From: Elysia marginata
Taxonomy: Eukaryota > Mollusca > Gastropoda > Plakobranchidae
NCBI GenBank assembly: GCA_019649035.1
Contig: BMAT01007240.1
Span: 286,581-311,448 of the forward strand
Direction: 5' to 3'
DNA length: 24,868 nt
The translations under genes and the position numbers were made by a program. The notes below the pieces were generated by a model that was not told where the DNA came from, did no database searches, and worked only from the letters and a program-made list of their open reading frames with translations. Shown piece by piece: positions 11,019 to 20,264 of the stretch (position 1 is the first letter of the stretch; each line of letters begins with the position of its first letter).

Positions 11019-11050
<32 letters not shown>
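11019..11050 (+). repeat. (ATT)n microsatellite, truncated by the assembly gap
   Basis: About ten perfect TTA/ATT units run directly into the block of N. Less regular ATT and ATG units precede it from about 10983. The gap probably begins because the assembler could not cross this repeat. Confidence 0.9.
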
Positions 11051-11603
11051 NNNNNNNNNNNNNNNNNNNNNNNNNNNNNNNNNNNNNNNNNNNNNNNNNN
11101 NNNNNNNNNNNNNNNNNNNNNNNNNNNNNNNNNNNNNNNNNNNNNNNNNNNNNNNNNNNNNNNNNNNNNNNNNNNNNNNNNNNNNNNNNNNNNNNNNNNN
11201 NNNNNNNNNNNNNNNNNNNNNNNNNNNNNNNNNNNNNNNNNNNNNNNNNNNNNNNNNNNNNNNNNNNNNNNNNNNNNNNNNNNNNNNNNNNNNNNNNNNN
11301 NNNNNNNNNNNNNNNNNNNNNNNNNNNNNNNNNNNNNNNNNNNNNNNNNNNNNNNNNNNNNNNNNNNNNNNNNNNNNNNNNNNNNNNNNNNNNNNNNNNN
11401 NNNNNNNNNNNNNNNNNNNNNNNNNNNNNNNNNNNNNNNNNNNNNNNNNNNNNNNNNNNNNNNNNNNNNNNNNNNNNNNNNNNNNNNNNNNNNNNNNNNN
11501 NNNNNNNNNNNNNNNNNNNNNNNNNNNNNNNNNNNNNNNNNNNNNNNNNNNNNNNNNNNNNNNNNNNNNNNNNNNNNNNNNNNNNNNNNNNNNNNNNNNN
11601 NNN
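11051..11603. other. Assembly gap (553 N)
   Basis: No sequence is available here. Open frames crossing the gap are artefacts. The downstream exon of the minus-strand SFR1-like gene could lie inside. Confidence 1.
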
Positions 11604-11696
11604 ATTTCCACCACCCCGCTCCATGACTGTGAATGGTTATGATTTAAAAAAAAATGCATTCTAAGAAAAAGAACGGAACTGTTCCCGTCATATCCG

Positions 11697-11939
11697 CTAA
11701 ATATGATACATCCTCACTCCTAACCGCCTCTCAGTTTCCTTTCCCTTGATCATTAACTGTTTACAGTGCTCTAATTTTTCCTTCCACTTTTTTACGAGTA
11801 TTGTCCATGGCTGACTAGAATCCTGGCGGTACAGATTTGTTATTAAAGGTAAGTTGACTAATAGCATCTCTTTCTTTCTCAGCACAGCAGCCAGATTTTC
11901 CAGCCTCAAATTGTCTTTTCGTTTCTTTTTTACCTCTAC
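11697..11939 (-). CDS. SFR1/MEI5-like exon (partial gene)
   Basis: SFR1 pairs with SWI5 in the nucleus and stabilises RAD51 filaments in recombination repair. This minus-strand frame opens after a pyrimidine tract and CAG (minus-strand acceptor next to 11939) and stays open for 80 codons to TAG at 11697-11699. A GTGAGG donor after codon 74 (exon end 11718) would give a 222-base exon with phase 0 at both ends. The peptide is lysine-rich and probably coiled-coil. KEMLLVNLPLI (residues 23-33), LYR (36-38) and LVKKWKEKLEHCKQLM (48-63) match, as I recall the family, the SFR1 pattern KExLLxxLxLVxxYR followed about 12 residues later by LIKKWR. The terminal family segment after this point is absent and may lie in the gap. 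No upstream exon is firmly tied to it, and retrocopy or decay cannot be excluded. The main doubt is that the alignment is from memory. Confidence 0.45.
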   Translation of the reverse strand, partial: VEVKKKRKDNLRLENLAAVLRKKEMLLVNLPLITNLYRQDSSQPWTILVKKWKEKLEHCKQLMIKGKETERRLGVRMYHI

Positions 11940-12357
11940 CTGCGCAGGCTTATCGGCGGAAAAATTTTGAAAAAAAAAACTTGACGGCGGTTATTGATTC
12001 ATTGCCTCATTAGCTTTGTCCTGAGCGTTCATTGATCTTACCAAGCAGTCATTTGGACCAATCTATTTCACAACTCTAGAATGTTTAGGTATAAGAAAAA
12101 AAAGAGTAGCGATTTATTCCCAAAAATGATTTCTAAAAATTATATTTACTCTTATGTCTAAAAAAACCTCAACTGCATGGGTGCCTATTTTACATGTGAA
12201 CTGCTTGAAGATGAGCTTATGTTGGTTTTTTAGCTTCATCTACTGTATATTTACTGTCATAAGAATAACAACAAACAAAGCCTTTTGCGACTCTACTTTT
12301 TTTGGTAAAAATACGTCTCATTCTTTACTATGGATAAGAGATAAATAGGTTTAAGAT
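11940..12357. other. Probable intron of the minus-strand gene
   Basis: A T10 tract and a branch-like CAATAAC on the minus strand (near 11975-12000) support an acceptor at 11939. No other exon is recognised in this stretch. The plus-strand frame at 12154-12348 has no family signature. Confidence 0.3.
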
Positions 12358-12450
12358 AAAGAAAGAAAAATTACAGAAAGAGAGAGACAGAGACGAGAAA
12401 AAGGATTGATAGACAGATCGACTAAAAAGAAAGACAATGAAAGGTAAAGA
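12358..12450 (+). repeat. GA-rich imperfect simple repeat
   Basis: Degenerate GAAA, GAGA and GACA units, including AGAGAGAGACAGAGACGAG. It resembles a decayed purine microsatellite. The minus-strand hydrophobic frame over it is compositional. Confidence 0.6.
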
Positions 12451-14939
12451 GGGGTGTCTATCATTAGTGATTCTTGTGTGATCATATGACTCAAGGCGTT
12501 TATCTTTACGGTGTTAAAAAAAGTTGATGCTTTGAGAGAACAAATCGAAAAAAATGACACAGGCATGCGGCGCTTTTAAACTTTCAATGGCCTTATAAAG
12601 TGAAAAGAGAAAAAAGAGTAAGCATCACATCTATATGAAGACTCTTAGCCGATGCGATTAAACAAACTTTCTTACTTGATAAAGTTCTCCTGATGTTTGT
12701 CATGTGATAAAACTGTACAGACGAACAGTTGTCTCAAGATTACCCCAAATTAAAATGGTGTCTCACATTTTAGTGTACGAAGACAGAGCAATATGTAAGG
12801 TCAGCATGAGCTCTTCTAACTATCAAACCACAGAATCTTGATAATTTCTTGCATTATAAACACATGGAATGTCTCCCTTCCCTTTTTTCTATAATACATT
12901 CAACGAAACAAGGTAGTTTACTTAAAATCGTTTCATGGTGTTTTTCCTTTGTCGTGTGTGTGTGAGGGGGGGGTTAAGATGCAAGAACAGGTAAAGGTTT
13001 TGCTCCGTTTACTTAAAAAATATAAAACACATTTGTGCAAACTTTTTTTTACACTTATCTAAATCTTCGATGTGCCAGATGAACAGTAGGTTACTTTTAC
13101 AGTACTGCTCTGGCATTCGATATGTAATAAATCCCATACGGTTTTCACTGCATATACTGCACTTTGATTGTCATGGGCAGAGTATTTCAACAAAGGAGGC
13201 GCCAAAGTGTTCCCATCGAGGCTGTCCCGGAAATATTATAAATTAAGACTTAACCTTCATTTTTTATTTTCGAGATGTTTAGATCTTATCGCTGCCAAAT
13301 ATCTATTATTGAATTTTCTATAAATGTGACAATGGCCAATTTAAAAGAATATATCTAAGGTGAACGCGGATTTCTTAATTGAGAGGCATGCAAAAGGAAG
13401 GGCGCGTGTGGGGAGTCAATATGCTCCCACTTGCTTTCAATGGTTGCCAGCTAAATCTACCATTTGGTGTGGAATTGTGAATCAAAAGCGATTATGGTAG
13501 CGTTGTATTTAAGCTGGGTAATATTTTTTTTCCTTTCGTGCCACATAAAATAAGAACGATATCTGTAAGAAGAAAAGCGGAAAAGATTGGTGTTTCTTAA
13601 GTTTGGAATTAGATTTAAGGCAGACCCATTAGTTAACAATTGTTTTATCCGTCTTGTATATCCGAATCTTTCTTGAAAGAAATAAATAAAACGCCAACTG
13701 TTATTGACATACTCAGATATTTCCTTCGCCAAAAGAACTTGATAACACGTCCTCTCAGTATTATCTTGTTCAGCCTCAGTCTTTTTTCTTTATAAGAGAT
13801 AGGAAAATATAAAAATGAGTGGAAGAAAGCAACAAAAATTCAAAATATGTTAAAATGTTTAATCAAAAATATTGATAAAGACTAAAGATAATTTTTATTA
13901 TGTACGCTCAAGCTTTGAAATGAAAATGATTAAAGATCTATGCGCAAACAAAAAAATTTGAGACTCAATCTTTTAAATCTAGTCCACCCTAAAATACCCG
14001 ACTTTGCCGTAATACTTTCGCTTTTAACCAAACATTGACAATAAGTAACTTCAAACAGTTTGAAAAGGTTGTTGCAACCCAAACTCCACATGCCCCCTTT
14101 CTCAAACATTTTTTCAACGAAAATCTGATACCAAAGGAACTAATTTTGGAATCTTAAAATCTCTTGGTGACGCATAGATATCTTTTTTATGATGCATGCG
14201 AAAATACAGTCGTCTTTTTCAATTACACTTTGGTATTACTAGTAGCTATTTTGTGTTCCTTTTTAGGCAAACAAAGTTTTGTATCTTTCTGTGTTGCAGT
14301 TATGAAACGATTTCAAAATTAGTGGTGTTTATGGCATTAATTTTTATCTTATGTAATTTTAAGTTTTACGATCTTTGTCTATTTTAAGAATATTTCTGCT
14401 GAAGAAAGAACCAAACCTGTAAAGAGATTACTTAATGGAGGAAAGATGAAAATATTTATCAGGTTATTACGTAGTTATAAACTTACAAAAACATTTATTT
14501 GTAGGACAGTATGATTATATTGCACAATTTTTGCTCCTACTTATGGACACAGTTTACTGTGACTCAAACCGGTTGGTTAGCACTTTGTGCGTTACATTCT
14601 TTATTAATATTTTTACCAGCTTCCCTTCGGATTAAATAGGTTTTGTGTAAAAATAAATAAAGAAAAAAAAAGATATGTTTTCGTTATTATTGTTGAGTAG
14701 GAATTATAACACTCGGAACAAACGCTGGTTTTAAAATTCATCGTTATTTATATTCTTCCCAAGTTCTTACATGTAATAAGTTCTTGATGCCAGCTTAAAG
14801 GTACATACTATACTTCTACTGGCTACTCTCTCTTTCTCTCTCAATGCAATAAACTTGTACGGTAGCTCCTTGTGCTTAAGGAATATCTAGTATACAAAAT
14901 ACTTGGTCTAATTTGCAATCACTGCTGATCGACTCAACT
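12451..14939. other. Intergenic or intronic DNA, no supported exon
   Basis: AT-rich sequence. Isolated donor-like sites occur on the minus strand (for example a GTAAGA near 12673) without a convincing partner or open frame. The 91-codon minus-strand frame at 13457-13732 has no recognisable domain. The right end (about 14810-14939), with a TATACAAAA at 14891-14899, could be promoter and 5' UTR of the next feature. Confidence 0.4.
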
Positions 14940-14997
14940 ATGGCCTGGCTGGCTGAGTTTCACTCGCACGCTAAGAAAAGCTTGACACAGCTAGATG
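14940..14997 (+). CDS. Candidate first coding exon, golgin-84/TMF1-like N-terminus
   Basis: The ATG has A at -3 and G at +4. Nineteen codons plus one base lead to GATG followed by GTATGT at 14998-15003, a good donor leaving a phase 1 intron. The peptide starts MAWLAEFHSHAKKSL and ends TQLD. It can form an amphipathic helix. Without gaps it matches the start of golgin-84 as I recall it (M-x-W at 1-3, Ala at 11, Leu at 15, Asp at 19, with conservative changes between). TMF1, another Golgi coiled-coil protein, starts similarly (MSWF, then AKxxLxQ). Such N-termini bind Golgi membranes or are simply short helices, so the family is uncertain. No second exon was found downstream. The CpG-richer surroundings fit a promoter-proximal position. 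A chance ATG and donor remain possible. Confidence 0.35.
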
Positions 14998-15033
14998 GTA
15001 TGTTGCTACTAAACTGTCCCAGTATCCACTCAC

Positions 15034-15115
15034 CTCTCTCCTCTCTTTTCATTGCCTCTTTGATTTAATGACGTCAATTCAGCAAGATTTTTCTCGCTTA
15101 CTCGCCTAGTCCTAC
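15034..15115 (-). CDS. Weak internal exon candidate on the minus strand
   Basis: On the minus strand ATTATTGCAG precedes 15115 and GTGAGT follows 15034, giving an 82-base segment. One frame is open throughout; it uses two bases to complete a codon, then 26 codons, then two bases. The peptide begins RTRRVSEKNLAELTSLNQ and is basic and polar. It could be an upstream exon of the minus-strand SFR1-like gene, but its phase does not join directly to the exon ending at 11939, so another exon would be needed between. It also lies next to an imperfect inverted repeat, so it may be part of a mobile element. Confidence 0.2.
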
Positions 15116-15130
15116 CTGCAATAATCTAAT

Positions 15131-15400
15131 TGTGAGCAAAGAGATTTGAATAACGAGCAAGAGGGTGAACTGAGCCTATCGCTCTATGACAACAGTATTA
15201 ACAAAAGCGTGTGCGAATAGAGCCGGTTAACAAAGCACAAGTCTATTGGTTTAGTGTAGGCTGTAGTAGTATGCGTGTTTGTACTTGCCGCTATAATGTT
15301 TTGAATTTGCCGGTTCTAATTCTGTTGCTATGCGCCCATGCGTATACGCTTAGCCAGCGTCGCTCGGCGCTCTTCCTCTCCAAACTCTTTGCTGTGAGCT
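15131..15400. repeat. Imperfect inverted repeat in a CpG-richer block
   Basis: The left arm (15131-15240) and the reverse complement of the right arm (about 15270-15400) share AGCAAAGAG(A)TTTG, CAACAGxATTAxAAC and an ATxxAGCxGG block in the same order, with a length difference of about 12 bases in the middle. The arms look like a decayed foldback element. The plus-strand 77-codon frame at 15211-15444 spans the centre and right arm and is not considered a gene. Confidence 0.35.
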
Positions 15401-15440
15401 TACTCTCTTTACACATTCTAGAGTCTATAGATGCACCTAT

Positions 15441-15797
15441 CTAGATAATCACAATGAGGCAAGATGAATAAAGAAGTGCCTTTCAACAACATACTTTTAA
15501 GAATTTTTGTTTGAGTCCGCCATCTTTTTACCTTACAGAATTATTCACCATTTGTAAACATGACAATACTAAACGCTTCATCTGAAAAACGTAGAGGCTG
15601 GCAAAGAAGAACTTAAAAAGAACACACTCAGAGGAAGAAATAACATTATGATGATAAATTTGTCTGGGGAATATTTTACCTCTATGTATACACTTTTGTA
15701 ATTCTCTCATTCCATTAGGTGTTTGTACACTCCGTTCTTCACCTCAATATTACCAACTAAAATAAGAACGGATAGATGGAAGTTTCGAGCGTGATCT
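15441..15797. other. Intergenic or intronic DNA, nothing recognised
   Basis: The stretch contains an AATAAA at about 15468 and a minus-strand 60-codon frame (15528-15710) without family features. Confidence 0.45.
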
Positions 15798-16025
15798 ATC
15801 TTGTCTAGAAGTTGGAACAGATAGCGGCCACGGTTGAGGTGGTATACGACTTTAGTGGAGATTATTGGATAATGTCAAACAACGAGGGGGTTATTAAGTG
15901 AGAACAGACGGGAGTCTCGCACGGAACTTTCAATAGTCGCGACGAGACCAGATGTAGCTTAGATTAATCACCGCCGGTTATTGTCAATGGCCAATTTACA
16001 TCTTGAGATTAAGTCTTGCACAGCT
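15798..16025 (+). repeat. Dispersed repeat, copy B (pairs with 3223-3449)
   Basis: This is the second copy of the repeat at 3223-3449, in the same orientation about 12.5 kb away. The core 15822-15980 begins TAGCGGCCACGGTTGAGG and ends GATTAATCACCGCCGGTTA. The terminal arms are less complementary than in copy A. Similarity extends left through TTGGAAC and right to TTGCACAGCT at 16016-16025. The two copies differ by roughly a quarter of positions, so the family is old or its copies come from different subfamilies. Confidence 0.75.
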
Positions 16026-16429
16026 CAACCAAAAACGTCATCCTGAACTTCGCAGCTTTTCCTTTCCCTAGAGCTAACTTTTACTAGGCAAAATTACCAA
16101 CCGGTTGTTTTAGAATGCGTCATTTATCCCCATTAGCTGACATGTCCGTTGTAAGAACGAGACAAATGTCGATGTAATTCCATTAGTTTAAAAAGTGTAT
16201 ATTTCATATACGGTCACATCTTTATCACCTGGAAAATAATAAGTTATGACTTGTCTTGGAAACGCACATTTATATCCTGAAAAAAGCATGTTGTTAGATA
16301 ATCAGCCAATCTAAGATTTTTTGACCTTATGCTTCAATTGTTTCTCGGTAGGCCACATTATTATGACTGAGTTATATTTTTTCCAAACTGAACTGAAATC
16401 ACCGCACCAATGAGATTAGAGACCTATAT
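16026..16429. other. Intergenic or intronic DNA, nothing recognised
   Basis: AT-rich sequence with no supported gene or element. Confidence 0.45.
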
Positions 16430-16757
16430 CTACTTTGTCCTGCTCAAAAGTTCGTGTGTTGAGGGCAAGACCACATGTGTGACCATTTTTCTTCGTTTGT
16501 TTGTTTCTTCTTGTTCATTTTCATCTCGATTTTGTCGTCTTCGTCGTCTGCAAGTTGCATCTTGTTGTTGATTTTAATCAAGGTGATGTGTGAGAGGGAG
16601 AATTGCTCCCAGTTGTTCATTTTCGACTGGCTCTTTTTGTGTTGAAGTCGGTAGCGGTTGTTCATTTTCATCTGGTTGTAATAGTTATTGTCATCTGAGA
16701 TTATAGTTTTTCTGTTATTCTGTTTCTATGGTGTCTTACTTTTGCTGTCCTAGGGGT
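16430..16757 (-). pseudogene. Decayed coding-like tract with DENEQ repeats, unknown origin
   Basis: A minus-strand frame from about 16680 down to a TAG near 16433 is open except for one TAA near 16573. It contains three related units: DENEQ, VENEQ and DENEQ. The DNA unit GATGAAAATGAACAA recurs at about 16658-16672, 16613-16627 and 16511-16525. A basic run (RRRRRQNR) and a plausible end (VVLPSTHELLSRTK) follow. A second frame is also open for 75 codons at 16444-16671, so frame choice is uncertain. Upstream, a segment reading FKCLKMDECVSPLGQQ is followed by a GTAAGA donor at 16734-16739. I do not recognise a family. It may be a decayed transposon protein or a broken gene with introns. Confidence 0.25.
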
Positions 16758-19037
16758 GAGACACATTCGTCCATTTTGAGGCATTTGAAAACTGAAACTG
16801 TAGGTCTACAGTCTGGAGATTTATTGCCGATTACATTTTCAACCCAACTTCAAAAAGATGATCGTTATGTATAGTTTCGTCTGATTAGTGAAGAGTTCCT
16901 TACATATTCACCTTCAAATTTCGCTGCTTCCTCTGTCAACATTCACTCCGCAGAAGATGCCGCCTTAGGTCCCCTAATTATGTCCACGTCGGCATAGTGC
17001 TGATTTTATTTGAGGTATTTTGCCGAAACTAACAAAAGAAACCACGCATTTTTGTTTAAAACAAAAAAAGCCACGCTTTCCTATAGTGGCGCGAAATTGT
17101 AACTCATATTTTTTTCTTAATCTATAAATGCCTCGCTAAAAAGCTTTTAGCCGAGGAACAGAGAAAAACCGATGACCCAGGTCCTTTACACAAATATGCT
17201 TCACACCATTTTAAGTGGTAGGCATTGCCTTTTTTGGTGCCAATGAAAAAAAAATCCTCTGACATGTAATAAAACAAACCTGGCTGGGTCTTCCTGGTTT
17301 AGCTTTACTTTAAGCACAAAACTTGGTGACCATTTTTTACCACTTTCGTCTTTTGTTTTATAATATAATTACCAAAGATTAGGTTATAATGTTGTGGTTT
17401 ACATTGAAGATCTTGTTGCATTTCTTGTTGGTGAGATGGCGTTATAATATCATCAAAATCAAATTTAAACTCTGCATATAGAACAAAAAAATCGGCGATG
17501 CCATACCAGTTTTGTATCGAATAATGTAATAAAAAAGGCATCTTTTGCTTCCTTTTCGCAAAATAGCATTAATATAATCAAGTTATAAATATGGACAAAA
17601 ACGCTGGTTTTCTGACATACAGACGATGCATAAAGACCTTGTTTCTGCTTAGTAATGCTAAATCTGTTTACAAATAAGCACGAAGATGCCAATCAACTTC
17701 TTGGAGGAAAAATTTAAAACTCAGGTTATTCTTTCGAGAAAACGCTATGAAAAATTTCTACACGTCTTTTAGATTATTCAAGAAAATGTGGATTGGTATA
17801 AGATATTAAACTGGTGAATCCTTTGAGAAAAAGACTGTTCTTTTAAGGTTGGAAATGAATAACACACGATTATGTCTGATTATTTTGAATTTCACTAAGT
17901 ATAGATCTGGTGTCCAAGTAATCATGGGAGAAAATAAACTGTAGATGGCAGTTGAGTCGGGTGACCGTATCTAATGAATCGCTCAGTTTCCGGTGAACTA
18001 TGCTTAAATTAAACCATAGTACCATAATCTAGAACTTGTTTTCTTCCGATTCTAAAGTTCAAATTAGTGTCATCGAAGCCTGGTCTTTGGTTGAAGCGCG
18101 GGTTATCCTTTAGAAAGGTCTTTTCATAAAAATATATTTTACTTTTTTGCGGTACAAGGCTTCTAAAGTACCAATTTTGCTCCTGGTACTTTAAAATGAT
18201 CAAAACCTTGTTTTTTTTTTGTCCTCTTATTTATAATGGTCACATCATAATCACCACTTTACCTAATTTTAGTATAATGGGACAACCCATGCACTCTTAT
18301 TCGTGGAGGTTAGCTTTTTTAACGGATTGTGAAGGTCTTTGCCTGTAAAAATCGAAAATGTTTTTAAGGGAATTTTACCTGTTTTTTGTCCATTTTTAAA
18401 AGTACTATTACTGCAGTATCAGCTTTTACAGATGAGAAATTTGTTGAAATGGGTACAAAAGTACGCTTCTAGCACGAAACGTTTTGGCTAAAATTGCCCC
18501 TTCTTGTTTCTGATAAATAATTTAGCTCCCGAAATTCCAAGAGTTTTATTCCCCCTTTATACGCAAAACTTCCCCGATCATTCACGCTTTCATCAAATTT
18601 ATCTCCAACAAAACAATGAAAGGTTTCCAAACGTAACCCTGACTTTGTGGATTGAGAGCTACAAGCTGTAAATGAAAAAGAGACGCCATTGATTAATTCT
18701 TTTATTGAATTTGACCTTGTCTATAATGGGAAACAAACAAAAAATGGTGTAGAGACATTATACTCGTAGGGCAACGTTCTTGTTAGCAACAACAGAGAGT
18801 TAGAATGTTCGACTCTGTCGCATAGGAAAGATCAATAGAACTGAACATTAGAAATTAATAAATAATGCTTACGACAAAGGAAACGAAATCAGCGAACATA
18901 CTTTTAAAATAAAACAAAAAAAATAAATGAAAGTTAAAACAGAGAGAGTCCGATATCAGAATAACTCTACTTAAATATTTGAGTTTTAAACTTTAGAATG
19001 AAGGGCAACAAATGGAAGTAGAAATCTTGTTACATAT
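16758..19037. other. Intergenic or intronic DNA, one compact hairpin
   Basis: No supported gene. The minus-strand frames at 17305-17541, 17465-17692 and 18009-18203 are AT-driven and lack domains. A hairpin lies at 17131-17156. Confidence 0.45.
17131..17156. repeat. Compact inverted repeat (hairpin)
   Basis: CCTCGCTAAAA pairs with TTTTAGCCGAGG through an 11-base-pair stem with one bulged C and a loop of three bases (AGC). It is not the histone 3' stem-loop. No adjacent gene explains it. Confidence 0.6.
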
Positions 19038-19122
19038 GGGAAAGAAAGAAATAGAGAGGGAGACAGAGAGACAAACAGGTGGGGGGAGAGAGACAGAGAG
19101 TGGGTCGTGGTAAGAGAGGAAG
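19038..19122 (+). repeat. GA-rich imperfect simple repeat
   Basis: Units of GAAA, GAGA and GACAGA with a run of seven G near 19080. It is a decayed purine microsatellite similar in style to 12358-12450. Confidence 0.65.
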
Positions 19123-19867
19123 GCGCTGTGTGCATCTTGGTGCAGAAAAACGTAATTAACATTAGCTTTTAAAGTTCTTATTCACAACCTTTTTGGCACG
19201 TTTCGCAAAATTACATAGGCTTAGTCAGTGGAGTGTGACTGTAACATTGCACGGCTAAAATCTGACTAATTAAAACGCAAATTCAATATATTCTTTTTAA
19301 AAACTCAATAAGACTACTTCATGGCCTAGTGATGATTATAGTTCTCTAAAAAATATCTTAAAATGTTAAAAATCCTTGAACGAAGAATTTTACGAAATGG
19401 TTTTAGTCTGGCTCAAAAGACGTAGAGCCGAGCCATCTATCGAAAAATATAAATACAGGACGAATAGCCAGGTCTAGAACACATTAATTAGTTTGATATG
19501 ATGCGCCTGAACATTTATCTCATTCATGAGATTATCGCGTATCATCGAAAAAAAATCATGCGGTTTTGGCAACGATGTGTGATCGATTTATTTTACCGCA
19601 GATGAAAAGAAAAACAACAAACATCAGTACCAGCCTTTACACCCATGTGCTGTGTTTTCTTCTCTTAACATTCAAGTCATCTATAATATTGAATGAGGAA
19701 TGACCTTCACAGAAAAGATTTATTTCTTACATTTTTCGTACAACTTTATCGACTGACTGGCAAGAAGTATTTTATACACAGATAATTGAGCCAATAAAAC
19801 ACATAAAAATGATATTATCTTGAAATTTAGAAAAGAAAAAAGATTTTGTTTTCTTTGTATCTAAATA
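19123..19867. other. Intergenic or intronic DNA, nothing recognised
   Basis: AT-rich sequence. No gene or element was recognised up to the target-site duplication at 19868. Confidence 0.5.
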
Positions 19868-19876
19868 GAAACGATT
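19868..19876 (+). repeat. Target-site duplication, left copy
   Basis: GAAACGATT, identical to 20256-20264, bounds the RTE-type insertion on its 3' side. Confidence 0.75.
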
Positions 19877-20255
19877 GATGATTTTGATTTTGATTTTCAG
19901 GCTCCGTCCATCCACTGCAGGATAAGGCCCTCCGCACCACGTCTCCACTCTTCTTTGTCTTTCGCTTCTCTGGTCCACGTATTTCCCATCGTCCTCACAA
20001 TGTCGTCGCGCCATCGTCTTGCTTGTCTCCCTCTTGATCTTTTGCCATTTCTAGGTTGCCTTCAGTCACTCTGAGTGTCCACCTATTGTCTTGTAGTCTC
20101 GCCACGTGTCCGGCCCATTTCCATTTTTGTTTTGCTATATACTGCGCTATGTCTGAGACTTGAGTCTTGTTTCTTATTTCTTTACATGAAATTTTATCTG
20201 TGAGTTTTAATCCTAGCATTTTCCTTTCCATGGCTCTTTGAGCAAAAAAAAAAAT
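19877..20255 (-). mobile_element. 5'-truncated RTE-clade non-LTR retrotransposon (3' end)
   Basis: Read on the minus strand, this encodes the last part of an RTE-type reverse transcriptase. From the Met at 20229-20231, KWKWAGHVAR is at residues 36-45, then NRW and RVTE. Between 20060 and 20061 one base is missing relative to the family pattern, shifting the frame. The next 53 codons continue with GKRSRGRQARRWRDDI, WTREA, EEW and LILQWMDGA, then a stop at 19897-19899. This is the normal RTE/BovB-like C-terminus. A short AAAATC repeat follows as the 3' end, typical of RTE elements. The 5' end is truncated, with A and T11 before the first element base. Identical 9-base duplications flank it. It cannot encode a working protein. 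Confidence 0.9.
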
Positions 20256-20264
20256 GAAACGATT
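20256..20264 (+). repeat. Target-site duplication, right copy
   Basis: GAAACGATT, identical to 19868-19876, on the 5' side of the minus-strand RTE insertion. Confidence 0.75.

Noticed and set aside
10934-11659. Long open frames (about 190-240 codons) on both strands
   Set aside because: They are made almost entirely of N from the assembly gap and carry no information.
11766-11853. Plus-strand exon-like segment ending AAAG|GTAAGT
   Set aside because: It lies antisense to the better supported minus-strand SFR1-like frame and its acceptor is weak.
15297-15425. Minus-strand 43-codon frame with SLERKSAERRW, loosely like retroelement ORF2 linker sequences
   Set aside because: Too short and basic to assign. 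It overlaps the inverted repeat and has no flanking reverse transcriptase motifs.
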